Below are positions 1 through 8,563 of a DNA stretch of 64,000 nucleotides, piece after piece. Under the pieces are notes generated by a model. It was not told where the DNA came from. It ran no database searches and saw only the letters and a program-made list of their open reading frames with translations. Where the stretch lies: positions 1,126,501 through 1,190,500 of the forward strand of contig NZ_CP073747.1 of assembly GCF_024398015.1 (NCBI RefSeq), in the 5' to 3' direction. Numbering within the stretch: position 1 is the first letter of the stretch; every line of letters starts with the position of its first letter. This DNA comes from Kordiimonas sp. SCSIO 12610 (GTDB taxonomy: Bacteria; Pseudomonadota; Alphaproteobacteria; Sphingomonadales; Kordiimonadaceae). A program made the position numbers and the translations under genes.

Positions 1-2
1 AA

Positions 3-623
3 GAAGAACTGGACCATCAATATCCAAAATTTTCTGAGATTGATGCCGCTGAGCAAGTTGTTTTGCCAGAGAAAACAATGGATTTTTCGTTTGGCTGGGT
101 GGTTTTCTATGGTTCTAAGAGGTTCGCTCGATCAGGCTTAAATCTTGATACTTACACACGAAAACATGGAACGGAAGTAATAGTAGCAGATAATATGCCT
201 TATATAGTTGATCGCCAAGGATACCTTTGCATTACGGGAAAAGCTTATCCAATTGAATACTATATAGAAGAACATAGAAAAAACGTATTTCCAGGGTGGC
301 CGAATGGAGGTGCTGAGGCAATTCTTCAAGTGGATATGTCGGTGAAAACGTTTGCTAGCACATTTAATCGACCGCTACATAGAGGCAAAGAAGAAGGAAT
401 GGGCTGGTTTTCTTCGTCATTCGTTGAGCTTGACAGCATTGGCCCTGTCGTAATCAGTAGTTTTGACCATATTGAACAACATGGAGCAGTTGTTTATGTA
501 GATAGATTAATCGACGAAGGCTTTGCAGAACCTCAGATTATTAAAGAATTTGGTTTGAAATCCGGAAATATTGTATGGCGGTCCAGGGACCAAAATAATT
601 TTGATAGCTTCCCAAAGTATTAG
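3..623 (+). CDS. Imm35/YrhB-like protein, 5' end outside window
   Basis: The frame is open from base 3, so the true start lies upstream of the window; the TTG at 63 is only an internal codon. The visible ~206 residues contain the pattern W-x-x-FY-x-S-x-x-(F/Y)...G...DNMPYIVD, then G...YYIEE. This resembles the Imm35/YrhB fold found in immunity proteins of polymorphic toxin systems, where the 'VD..G' hairpin is typical. The C-terminal ~110 residues (WFSSSFVELD... to SFPKY) are not recognised. The gene is AT-rich compared with the LysR gene that begins 10 bp after its stop, which suggests a horizontally acquired piece. If the Imm35 reading is right, the partner toxin should lie upstream of base 1. 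No catalytic motif is visible. The family assignment is by pattern only. Confidence 0.55.
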   Translation, partial: EELDHQYPKFSEIDAAEQVVLPEKTMDFSFGWVVFYGSKRFARSGLNLDTYTRKHGTEVIVADNMPYIVDRQGYLCITGKAYPIEYYIEEHRKNVFPGWPNGGAEAILQVDMSVKTFASTFNRPLHRGKEEGMGWFSSSFVELDSIGPVVISSFDHIEQHGAVVYVDRLIDEGFAEPQIIKEFGLKSGNIVWRSRDQNNFDSFPKY

Positions 624-633
624 TGATTGAATA

Positions 634-1557
634 ATGGATCAGTTAAGTGCGATGCGGGTGTTTGTGGTTGTTGCCGAGTTGGGTGGTTTCTCAGCGGCAG
701 CACGTCAATTAAACCTGCCGCTTTCAACCGTCAGCCGGAAAGTTGCAGAACTTGAAGCCCATTTAGGGGCGCAGCTTCTGACCCGAACAACGCGGAAGTT
801 ATCGCTCACGGAAAGCGGGGAACGTTTCCTTGCTGCGTGCCGCCGGATTTTGGATGACCTCACGGAGGCCGAGCAGGCCGCATCCGACGAATATACAAAA
901 CCAACCGGTACATTATCCATAACGGCACCTGTATTTTTCGGCAGGCTTCATATTTTGCCGATAGTCCATGAGTTTTTAAATGCGTATCCTGATGTGAAAA
1001 TTAAGCTTAGTTTTGCGGATCATGTGGTTGACCTGTTGGATCAACATATCGACCTTGGTATTCGGATCGGTCAGCTTGCAGATAGTTCGATGATTGCAAA
1101 ACAAATGGGAACCGTTAGACGGATCATCTGCGCAAGCCCGGATTATCTCCGCGAAAATGGAACGCCGCATGCGCCAGAGGATTTGGCGCACCATCAATGT
1201 ATTTCGATTGTCAATAACACCAGCCTTCTGGGGTGGCGGTTTGCGATTGATGGACGCGATCAATATTATCCGATCAACAGCCGCTTGCAGGTAACATCAA
1301 CGGAAGCTGCGGTTGATAGTGCGGTTCATCATATGGGCCTGACGCAGGTTTTATCCTATCAGGCTGCTGATCAGATTAAGGCGGGCAGGCTTAGTTTAGT
1401 GTTGAATGAGTTTCTCAAGCCCCTGATACCAGTTCATTTTATTTATCCGCAAGGCAGGCTGGTTCCTGTGAAGCTTCGAACCTTCATTGATTTTGCTACC
1501 CCGTTACTCAAGGCGCGCTTAGGGCGTGTTGCAACCGATTGCGGCTTAAACGAGTGA
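634..1557 (+). CDS. LysR family transcriptional regulator
   Basis: This 307-residue protein has the full LysR layout. An N-terminal winged HTH (about residues 1-60, MDQLSAMRVFVVVAELGGFS... with the recognition helix around STVSRKVAELE) is followed by a linker helix and a periplasmic-binding-protein-like effector domain (about 90-295). Length and order are typical of the family. It lies 149 bp upstream of a glutathione S-transferase gene on the same strand, followed by a flavin split-barrel gene. The likely role is to control those two, possibly in response to an electrophile or redox signal; that is inference from position. The intergenic stretch 1558-1705 is AT-rich and would hold the promoter. 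Confidence 0.93.
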   Translation: MDQLSAMRVFVVVAELGGFSAAARQLNLPLSTVSRKVAELEAHLGAQLLTRTTRKLSLTESGERFLAACRRILDDLTEAEQAASDEYTKPTGTLSITAPVFFGRLHILPIVHEFLNAYPDVKIKLSFADHVVDLLDQHIDLGIRIGQLADSSMIAKQMGTVRRIICASPDYLRENGTPHAPEDLAHHQCISIVNNTSLLGWRFAIDGRDQYYPINSRLQVTSTEAAVDSAVHHMGLTQVLSYQAADQIKAGRLSLVLNEFLKPLIPVHFIYPQGRLVPVKLRTFIDFATPLLKARLGRVATDCGLNE

Positions 1558-1705
1558 AATTATTATTCCATATAATGGGATAATATTTCTATAAAATACA
1601 TTATTATATCAAAATCAATAATGACCTATGTTTGTCGTGTGTTCAAAAGCGTTTGAAAGTGTCAGGCGCAATAAATGACGAAAACCACGCTATGAGAGAA
1701 ACATC

Positions 1706-2344
1706 ATGACAAACCCATCCTATACAAATGCTAACCCAATCAAGCTTTATTGGTTTCCGCTATCTGGGCATGCCCATCGGGCGCAGTTGATGTTATCGCT
1801 TCTTGACCTGCCCCATGAACTGATCACGGTCGACCTCGCGGGCGGTGAGCAGAAGACACCGGAATTTCTGGCTGATCATCCTTTTGGTCAAGTTCCAGTT
1901 CTTGATGATAACGGCGTCAAAGTTTGGGATTCAAATGCCATTCTTGTTTACCTTGCGGCAAAGTATGATCCAGCGCGGACATGGTTGCCTGAAGCGCCGG
2001 AAAAAGCCGCCGATGTTCAAAAATGGTTATCCGTCGCGGCAGGGCCGATCTTTAATGGCCCATGCGCGGTTCGGCTTGTGAAACTGTTCAATGCTGATTT
2101 TGATCATACACGGGCATTAAAAGTTGCGGATGACCTTTTCAAGATTATGGATCCGTTCCTGAAGGGCAGAAATTTTCTGACAGGTGACGAACCTACAATC
2201 GCAGATGTGGCCGCTTATTCCTATATCGCACATAGCCCAGAGGGCGGTGCTAACCTGTCGCCGTATGGTGAAATTAACACGTGGCTGGAGCGAATTGAAG
2301 CCCTGCCGGGTTTTGTTGGAATGCAGAAAAGTCCCGCAGCGTAA
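1706..2344 (+). CDS. Glutathione S-transferase family protein
   Basis: The 212-residue protein has an N-terminal thioredoxin-like domain. It opens with KLYWFPLSGHAHRAQLML, where the Ser/His after PLSG sit at the usual catalytic position, and includes the conserved cis-Pro segment GQVPVLDD and the glutathione gamma-glutamyl contact DSNAI (about residues 75-79). The C-terminal all-helical domain contains the FLTGDEPTIADVAAY motif, a family hallmark (N-capping box with Asp). The start ATG at 1706 is preceded by a purine-rich GAGAAA. It probably conjugates or reduces electrophiles in the cytoplasm. It sits between the LysR gene and a flavin split-barrel gene and is likely part of that regulon. 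Confidence 0.93.
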   Translation: MTNPSYTNANPIKLYWFPLSGHAHRAQLMLSLLDLPHELITVDLAGGEQKTPEFLADHPFGQVPVLDDNGVKVWDSNAILVYLAAKYDPARTWLPEAPEKAADVQKWLSVAAGPIFNGPCAVRLVKLFNADFDHTRALKVADDLFKIMDPFLKGRNFLTGDEPTIADVAAYSYIAHSPEGGANLSPYGEINTWLERIEALPGFVGMQKSPAA

Positions 2345-2418
2345 AGCATTAACCAGCAACGTATTAATCAGAACGCGTACCATTTGTTGAATGCCAAAAC
2401 TATAAAGCAAAGGTGGAT

Positions 2419-3420
2419 ATGATGAGCATGTCAGACGATAATCAATCAGGCCACTCTCCGTTTCATGAAGGAGAGCTGATGGTTCAGGAGAAACTGGGCG
2501 TAAAGGAGCAGGTTGCCAAATATGCGCCCAGAATGATCCGGGATTTCATGCCCGACCAGCACCGGGAACTGTTTGAGAAGCTTCCTTTTGTCATCCTTGG
2601 CGGGCTTGACGAAGCGGGTGACGTGTGGGCCACAATAATGGCTGGAACACCCGGGTTTGTTGAGGCGCCAGACACAACCAACCTAGTGATCAATGCTGCC
2701 CTTTTTGATGGGGACCCTTTAACGGATGGTTTGCTCACCGGCAGCAAGGTTGGTTTTTTGGGGTTGGAGACAACGACAAGACGCCGAAACCGCATGAACG
2801 GCCGGGTTGCCGGCAAATCAGATCAGATGCTTGCGATCAAAGTCGAGCAAAGCTTTGGCAATTGCCCGCAGTATATTCAGAAGCGTACGCTTGAGATCAC
2901 GCGGGGCAGCGCCGCAGATATTAGATCACATAAAACGGATACCTTGAGCGATAGTGCGAAGCAAACGATTGAGCAAGCGGATACTTTCTTTATCGCATCG
3001 CGCACTGCGGACCTAAGCGATGATCCTGCAACGGGGCTTGATGTTTCGCACCGCGGCGGTATGCCCGGATTTATCGAGATCGTGGACGATACAACAATCC
3101 GTATCCCTGATTATGCGGGGAACCGTATTTATAACACCATTGGAAATATTATGAGCGATGGCAGGGTTGGGCTTTTGTTTGTTGATCATGAACAGAATGC
3201 CTTGCTTCAAATCAGTGGTGTTGCCCGCATCATTTGGGACGATGAACTAACCGAGCAAGGACCAGAGGGTAGGGGGAAAGAGGTTGAGCGAATGATTGAG
3301 GTTGAGTGCAAATCTGTTGTCCAAACGTTCAACAGCGCCCAGTTCAGCGAGGCATTGATTGAACGCTCGCCCATATTCAAGCGCTTTGCGAAAAATAATT
3401 CGCTGGATAGCGATGCATAA
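2419..3420 (+). CDS. Pyridoxamine 5'-phosphate oxidase family (FMN split-barrel) protein
   Basis: The protein is about 333 residues. I place the start at ATG 2419 because AAAGG at 2408-2412 has good spacing to it; GTG 2413 and ATG 2422 are alternatives. The body shows the split-barrel pattern found in flavin-nucleotide-binding proteins: FVILGGLDEAGDVWATIMAG, then GFLGLETTTRRRNRMNGRV (about residues 110-130), and a second half with MPGFIEIVDD, GNRIYNTIGNIM and VGLLFVDHE typical of PNPOx barrels. It is longer than true PdxH (~210-230 aa) and lacks its context, so it is more likely a flavin/F420-type oxidoreductase than a B6 enzyme. It is 74 bp after the GST gene and probably cotranscribed. Confidence 0.82.
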   Translation: MMSMSDDNQSGHSPFHEGELMVQEKLGVKEQVAKYAPRMIRDFMPDQHRELFEKLPFVILGGLDEAGDVWATIMAGTPGFVEAPDTTNLVINAALFDGDPLTDGLLTGSKVGFLGLETTTRRRNRMNGRVAGKSDQMLAIKVEQSFGNCPQYIQKRTLEITRGSAADIRSHKTDTLSDSAKQTIEQADTFFIASRTADLSDDPATGLDVSHRGGMPGFIEIVDDTTIRIPDYAGNRIYNTIGNIMSDGRVGLLFVDHEQNALLQISGVARIIWDDELTEQGPEGRGKEVERMIEVECKSVVQTFNSAQFSEALIERSPIFKRFAKNNSLDSDA

Positions 3421-3658
3421 TTGTCTGGCGGTGCCATTTTAATGCCACGAATTTGGATTTACTATGCGTTCCAAGAGAGTGAAAAATGATGTGATCGAAA
3501 ATAAACACCTGTTCATAAAATGTGTGCTTCTGCAAATTTATGTTGCGTCTTTAAGTTGATATTTACGTTTAGGTGATTATGAGTTTTCCGAAATCAAGGC
3601 AATCGGATGCGCCTGATATGGCTGTGCCCCAAAAGGGCGAAAAACCCCCAAATTAACC

Positions 3659-4084
3659 ATGGGGGAAACGGCTGTGGAACTGGCGCCTGTGATTGAACTT
3701 GAAAATGGGAATGCCTGCATTCCCCAACATTATTTAAAATATAACCATAATATTGATACAGTAGAGGCGATAGTCGCAGATGTTGAATTTTCTGATAATT
3801 ATCCGGTTTTTGTTTGCTCAGACGCTACCGACAATAGCAGAAAAACTAATGTTTACTTTGAGGTTGGGATTATTGGGTTCGATAACTATTGCTCACAAGC
3901 CAGACAGGCATTGCAGAAAATCATCTATGACTGTCAATGGTGGTTGGAGCCTAACCTATCAGCCTTTGCGGTGATATCCTTTTTTGTGATTAAACTGTTC
4001 CAGTCTCTCAGTTGTCAAATTCTCAGTTTGAATTTTATTGGCGTCAAATTTCCTGCGGTCAAAGGTAGCAGATTGCTTGCATAG
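3659..4084 (+). CDS. Hypothetical protein, possibly C-terminally degraded
   Basis: A 141-residue reading frame with no clear Shine-Dalgarno. Residues ~20-105 look like real protein (VYFEVGIIGFDNY...KIIY...WWLEPNL), resembling a widespread uncharacterised proteobacterial family that I recall continuing with a basic 'AIKKAREHE' helix. Here the sequence changes after WWLEPNL into a hydrophobic, unmatched tail (SAFAVISFFVIKLF...), so the 3' part may be degraded or replaced. Its stop is 2 bp before an upstream ATG of the truncated-haemoglobin gene. No function can be assigned. Confidence is limited because both the start and the C-terminus are doubtful. Confidence 0.45.
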   Translation: MGETAVELAPVIELENGNACIPQHYLKYNHNIDTVEAIVADVEFSDNYPVFVCSDATDNSRKTNVYFEVGIIGFDNYCSQARQALQKIIYDCQWWLEPNLSAFAVISFFVIKLFQSLSCQILSLNFIGVKFPAVKGSRLLA

Positions 4085-4137
4085 CTATGGCGAACGGCAA
4101 TATGCTTTACTGGAGTGAGCAAGAACAGGTGCACATT

Positions 4138-4539
4138 ATGGCCCGAATTGATATTGAACCCACTGGTCGCCTGAGCGAAGGCATGATCGAAACGTTGGTC
4201 CGCACCTTTTACGGTCATATACAAACGCATGATACCCTTGGCCCTGTATTTGAGCATGAGATCGCGGGGGACTGGGAACCCCATCTGCAAAAAATGATCG
4301 CTTTCTGGTCATCGGCGATGCTGAAAACAGGCGCGTATGATGGCAGGCCTATGGTCGTTCACAAGCGACTTTCGGATAAAGCCACGCTGCCCCTGCGCGA
4401 GGACCATTTCGAGGAATGGCTCGCATTATTCAAAGCAACCGTTTTTGAGCTATTTGAAGATGATATCGCCGAACAATTTATGGAAAAAGCAGGCCGAATT
4501 GCCGATAGCCTGCGCCTCGGGATATTTTACCGGATATAG
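4138..4539 (+). CDS. Group III truncated haemoglobin
   Basis: I favour ATG 4138 (133 aa) over ATG 4087 because AGG at 4127-4129 is well spaced and the resulting length fits the family; the upstream extension looks unstructured. The protein has the 2-over-2 globin pattern: helix B with LVRTFYGHIQ (Tyr at the B10-like position), then PVFEHEIAGDWEPHLQKMIAFWSSAML, and the proximal F-helix histidine in VVHKRLS. Group III trHbs commonly have Trp/His in the middle helices, as here (W..HL..M..FW). It would bind haem and O2/NO in the cytoplasm, and such proteins are often linked to NO or redox protection. It stands alone between a hypothetical gene and an AT-rich ATPase gene. Confidence 0.92.
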   Translation: MARIDIEPTGRLSEGMIETLVRTFYGHIQTHDTLGPVFEHEIAGDWEPHLQKMIAFWSSAMLKTGAYDGRPMVVHKRLSDKATLPLREDHFEEWLALFKATVFELFEDDIAEQFMEKAGRIADSLRLGIFYRI

Positions 4540-4632
4540 AAACAAAAATAAGAATTAAGTATTATTCAAATGATAATTATACTACTATTAATATATTATA
4601 TTAAATAAAAGTAACTATAAGTAGATTTGAAT
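4540..4632. other. AT-rich junction before the ATPase gene
   Basis: This ~93-bp stretch is almost pure A/T and marks an abrupt drop in GC from the haemoglobin gene into the ATPase gene. It may carry the promoter for the ATPase. No direct repeat or att-like duplication was seen at its ends. Confidence 0.4.
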
Positions 4633-6306
4633 ATGGCTAGTTCTATAGTTCTAGATTCTAGCATTTCCGCAGGAACTGGGGATGCTGCTGACGAATTTGA
4701 ATTATTAAAAACATCATTTGTTGATAACGGCTATTGTGAACAATTAAAGAGTTTGAATAGTCCAAAGTGTATTATACTTGGATCAACAGGTGTCGGTAAA
4801 ACAGCAATTATAAACCAATTGATTACTATTACAGATAATAGTGCGCAGATTCATCCTGATGATTTATCAATATCCTATATAAATCGTTCAAGCATAATAA
4901 AACAAATGGAAGATTGTGGGGTCAATTTAGCACCTGTTTTCCGGTTTATGTGGCAGCATGTTTTTATAGTTGAACTAATCAGGTTGAAATTTAATTTAAC
5001 TACAAAGAATTCAATACTGAGATTGCTCGATAGATTGAAGGCTAGATATTTAACCGGTTCTTCCGAACAGCAAGCAATTCAATTTATGGAAAAATGGGGA
5101 AGTAATTTCTGGGAGAGTGTCAACCTTCGGGTACGTGAGATAACGGAGTCACTCGAGGCTGCTGTACAAAACTCCGGACGTATAGATATACCTCAAGTTG
5201 GTAGTATTTCAGGAGCGGTAACTGATAGACAGAATACCGAATTAAAAGAACACTATGAAAGTATTGTACAAACATTCATAAGTGAAGAACTGGTCAAACA
5301 GCAGAAAAGTATAATAGATATTTGTATCAACGATTTTTTTGCAAATAGTAATAAGGCATATTATTTATTAATAGATGACCTTGATAAAGACTGGGCTCCG
5401 AGTGACCTAAAAAATTTATTGTTGAAGTCGTTGTTGATGGCATTAAAAACAATACGGCGTATTCCGAATACTAAAATTATTATTGCTTTGAGAGAGGATA
5501 TTAAGCACCAGTTGTTTCATGAAACACCAATGCCAGGATTTCAGGAAGATAAATTTGAGTCTTTAGAGCTAAGATTGTCATGGAGCAAAAACCAATTACT
5601 CAATTTAGCCAATTTAAGAATTAATGCATCTTATAAAGAAAAATATACTAACGCTGAAGTGAAGGCAAATCAGATTTTTTCTGATTTCCAAATCGAAAAA
5701 AAATCTCCTTTGGATTATATAATAAGCCGTACTCGTATGAGGCCTCGAGAATTAATTTTATTCTTAAATACTTGTATACATAAAGCTCGAATTGATAATC
5801 AGAATAATATAACTCGAAATACCTTAATAGCTGCTGAGAAGCAGTATAGTAGTAAACGTGTGCAGGCTGTCCACGATGAATGGAATGTAGTCTATCCATG
5901 TATTAAGGCATATATTGAACTATTAAAACGAAAGCCAATGAGTTTTTCTGTTGGACGTTTCCAACAAAACAATATCACTGATTTTATGAACATAATGGCG
6001 CAACATTCGAAAGCTCATCATGATCCAATTGGAAGAGCGATAATACAAGGTGAAAGTGATCTGGCAGTTTCGAACAGAAAAATTATTCGTGAGTTAATAA
6101 AAATCTTCTATAGAACTGGAATTATTGGATTGAAGACAGAACCAGAATTGCCCGAAATGTGGGCTTATCAAGATGAACCGATGGTAGAAGACGTATCAAT
6201 TGACAGTAAAACAAAAATTTATGTTCATCCTGCGTTTTTTGCAATTTTGGGTACAGATAAAAGACTTTCTCAGAAAATATCTCTAGATGGTAATCCGAAA
6301 AACTAA
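4633..6306 (+). CDS. P-loop ATPase, Sll1717-like (candidate defence gene)
   Basis: About 557 residues from ATG 4633 (TTG 4627 is in frame just upstream). The Walker A motif GSTGVGKT lies near residue 50. A Walker B-like strand YYLLIDDLDKDW lies near 243-254, and a sensor-like strand KIIIALREDI near 282-291. RMRPRELILFLN near 370 matches the 'R-x-RPRE' segment of Sll1717/KAP-type P-loop ATPases. The C-terminal ~180 residues look like a winged-helix plus helical region. The gene is clearly AT-rich and flanked by higher-GC genes, consistent with an acquired accessory gene. ATPases of this type occur in phage-defence contexts, but no effector is adjacent, so that role is inference. Confidence 0.72.
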   Translation: MASSIVLDSSISAGTGDAADEFELLKTSFVDNGYCEQLKSLNSPKCIILGSTGVGKTAIINQLITITDNSAQIHPDDLSISYINRSSIIKQMEDCGVNLAPVFRFMWQHVFIVELIRLKFNLTTKNSILRLLDRLKARYLTGSSEQQAIQFMEKWGSNFWESVNLRVREITESLEAAVQNSGRIDIPQVGSISGAVTDRQNTELKEHYESIVQTFISEELVKQQKSIIDICINDFFANSNKAYYLLIDDLDKDWAPSDLKNLLLKSLLMALKTIRRIPNTKIIIALREDIKHQLFHETPMPGFQEDKFESLELRLSWSKNQLLNLANLRINASYKEKYTNAEVKANQIFSDFQIEKKSPLDYIISRTRMRPRELILFLNTCIHKARIDNQNNITRNTLIAAEKQYSSKRVQAVHDEWNVVYPCIKAYIELLKRKPMSFSVGRFQQNNITDFMNIMAQHSKAHHDPIGRAIIQGESDLAVSNRKIIRELIKIFYRTGIIGLKTEPELPEMWAYQDEPMVEDVSIDSKTKIYVHPAFFAILGTDKRLSQKISLDGNPKN

Positions 6307-6344
6307 TATATCTATTTTTTAAATTTAATTTAGAATTTGATAAA

Positions 6345-7040
6345 GTGACCAAACGGCCTGAAAAGAAAAGCGAAACAATCGAGGTTAGGGTTTCCTATAG
6401 CGAAAAGCTCGCTTTCATGGAGGCCTGCAAGCAGGCTGGCACAACCGCAAGCCATGCCATTCGCGGTTATATCGATGATTTTCTGCATCCTGAACAGTCT
6501 GCTGATACTCGGGCTTTATCCCCGTATCGTTTGTTTTTGATGGGGCTCGCGGGTCTCGCGCTGATTATTGGTGTGATATCCGTCGTTATGGTGGGGCAGC
6601 GCCAAGCGGGCGCTATCGAAACTGTGGGCCGTCAGGTCCCGACAGCGCATCGGGCGATGGGATATTTCGACAAAAATCATGATGGTTTTGTTGACGGCGA
6701 TGATGTTGCTGCCCTTTCTGGTCCAAACGGTGAAGCCATTGCGCAGTTGATTAAACTCGGGGATAAAAACGCCGATCAGAAATTAGATGGTGGTGAATTT
6801 GCGGCGATGGCGAAGTTCACAATTGAAATGCCATCAAGCGCCAATCAGGAGTTTGCTGACGGTGAACGAAAAGAAAAGGTTCTAGTCTTTCCGCCTGGCC
6901 TCAATGAAAAGGAACGCCGTGAATATTTGATCGAAATGGGCGCGAACAAGTTCCTAAGCGACGCAGATATCGAACGTCTTTCCAAAATTGTTGATGTCCT
7001 CGACGCGGAGGACACCAACAGTTCATCCCCCAACAACTAA
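6345..7040 (+). CDS. RHH-like / transmembrane / EF-hand protein
   Basis: A 231-residue protein starting at GTG 6345, with three distinct parts. Residues ~9-47 (ETIEVRVSYSEKLAFMEACK...ASHAIRGYIDDFL) read like a CopG/Arc ribbon-helix-helix. Residues ~63-84 are one hydrophobic segment. Residues 109-120 (DKNHDGFVDGDD) and 140-151 (DKNADQKLDGGE) are two canonical EF-hand loops with D/N/D/G/D-E in the calcium-ligand positions. A charged C-terminal tail follows. The arrangement predicts a cytoplasmic RHH-like head and periplasmic Ca2+-binding domain. Composition returns to the chromosomal norm after the AT-rich ATPase gene. I do not know a characterised family with this order. Confidence 0.75.
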   Translation: MTKRPEKKSETIEVRVSYSEKLAFMEACKQAGTTASHAIRGYIDDFLHPEQSADTRALSPYRLFLMGLAGLALIIGVISVVMVGQRQAGAIETVGRQVPTAHRAMGYFDKNHDGFVDGDDVAALSGPNGEAIAQLIKLGDKNADQKLDGGEFAAMAKFTIEMPSSANQEFADGERKEKVLVFPPGLNEKERREYLIEMGANKFLSDADIERLSKIVDVLDAEDTNSSSPNN

Positions 7041-7073
7041 ACCAGTATCAAGTGTTGGAGGGACAGCGAGCCT

Positions 7074-8192
7074 TTAGCGATTGGCCTTTAGCCACGCGTA
7101 AAAATTTTCTTCAAGTGCTGGAACGGTTGTCGCGACATTGTTGGCCGGACCCTTCTCAGATAACCAATCCTTGATGTCGCCGCCTGCTGCAACATGCGTC
7201 GCAATCTTTGCGAAAATCTGCCGGTCGCCTGATTTTTCAATCATATAATCGGCAAACCCACGGGACTGCGCGTAAAACATCGCGGGGTCACGCCCATCGC
7301 TTCTGCCATCAAGTTCACCTTTCGAGAGGACGACAACACCGCCCTGCGCGCGACCAGCGGCGGTTTTTTGCCGTTCTTCGATGATCTGGCGTGCTTGCTC
7401 AAACACGGGATGTGTCATGGTGAAATATTCTTTGAGCGGCCACATGGTTTTGAAATCATCCTCGATGGTTTCCCGAAGCCCATCATTACGCCCATCGGTT
7501 AGGACATCATTCTCGAGAAGGACAGCAGCCATTTCATCAAGCCAATCTGCGGCTGGCCCACCATATTGCTGTATGTCGGCAGCGTTAACATTGCTGACAT
7601 CAAGGTTGTCGTCCGGCCAGTATGTTTTAATAAAATACAAATGACCAAGCTCGTGCGATAGCGCGCCGTCAAGAACCGCGTCTGAGCGGGCTTCGCCCTC
7701 TGAGGGCGTGTTTTGACCGGAGGCTTCCAGGCTTGCTTTTACGGATCGTTCAACGATTGCTTCCAAGGCTGCATCGCTGATATCCGGCTGTTGTTCTTTT
7801 ACTTGTGCCCGAACAGTCCCTTCAATCAAATCCCGTCTGTCTTGGGCCGTAATCCACGGCAGGACGACAGGATAGCTTTGCCGAATAACGGCTTGATCAT
7901 CTGCGGGTAGAATATTTCCAAGGATAACCGCTGCGTCCGGCGCTGTACCGCCAAAATATGTTTCAAACTTTGCAGCGGCTTGTTCGATATGCCCTTCAAA
8001 TTTACCGGTGCGGCCAGGCTTGCCGATAATAATGCCCATTTCACTGGACAGGCACTCGACTGTTTCGCGTGCGCAGATGCTCTCGATATTTTCACTATCT
8101 GCAAGCGATGCATTGATCTGCGTTGCTGCAAGTATGCTGAAAATCGCGCCTGTAATGGCATTTCTTTTTATTCGTTTGGTCTTGGTGTTCAT
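7074..8192 (-). CDS. Secreted HExxH metallopeptidase-like protein
   Basis: I start the 372-residue protein at ATG 8192, where GAGGAC precedes it; the open frame runs further upstream to 8306, but that extension is acidic and would bury the signal peptide. The N-terminus (KTKRIKRNA then a hydrophobic run ending INASLA) looks like a Sec signal peptide. HELGH at about residues 180-184 is a zinc-binding HExxH. A Glu in DWLDEMAA about 40 residues later could be the third zinc ligand, as in gluzincins. The rest is helical and not recognised. It ends 33 bp from the convergent RHH-TM-EF-hand gene. Exact peptidase family unknown. Confidence 0.75.
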   Translation of the reverse strand: MNTKTKRIKRNAITGAIFSILAATQINASLADSENIESICARETVECLSSEMGIIIGKPGRTGKFEGHIEQAAAKFETYFGGTAPDAAVILGNILPADDQAVIRQSYPVVLPWITAQDRRDLIEGTVRAQVKEQQPDISDAALEAIVERSVKASLEASGQNTPSEGEARSDAVLDGALSHELGHLYFIKTYWPDDNLDVSNVNAADIQQYGGPAADWLDEMAAVLLENDVLTDGRNDGLRETIEDDFKTMWPLKEYFTMTHPVFEQARQIIEERQKTAAGRAQGGVVVLSKGELDGRSDGRDPAMFYAQSRGFADYMIEKSGDRQIFAKIATHVAAGGDIKDWLSEKGPANNVATTVPALEENFYAWLKANR

Positions 8193-8563
8193 AATGTCCT
8201 CACTGTAGTTCGTTTCTATTGCTGATGTTTCATCATCTTTTTCGCCGCCTGTTTCATCATCTGCTTCATCGAAGGCACCAACAGGGTTTGATTTGATGGT
8301 TTTCATATGCGGGGCAGGGCGCTTTAATGCGAGGTTTAACCTGTCGGGACGCTTTAAAAAGGGTACTAAATCATGTCCGGACAGATGAAACGAGCCAATC
8401 GGGCGATAAAATGAGTACCCCCGACGATCGCGAGTGAACGAATACCCCTAAGTGTACGCTCAGTACACAATCCAGTGTTCAAGCGACTTCCGGCTTTGCA
8501 TACCACGCTCCACCCTTTAAGTTCCGATAAGGGAATATCAGTAACAGTTTATAAAAGGGAACG
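8193..8563. promoter_or_regulatory. Divergent promoter region with GTGTAC inverted repeat
   Basis: This 371-bp space separates the metallopeptidase (minus) and amidohydrolase (plus) start codons. It carries a perfect 6-bp inverted repeat, GTGTAC (8452-8457), 5-bp spacer, GTACAC (8463-8468), which could be an operator. The amidohydrolase start is preceded by AAAAGGGAACG. No regulator gene is adjacent. Part of the stretch (8193-8306) is an open acidic in-frame extension of the peptidase gene. Confidence 0.4.
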
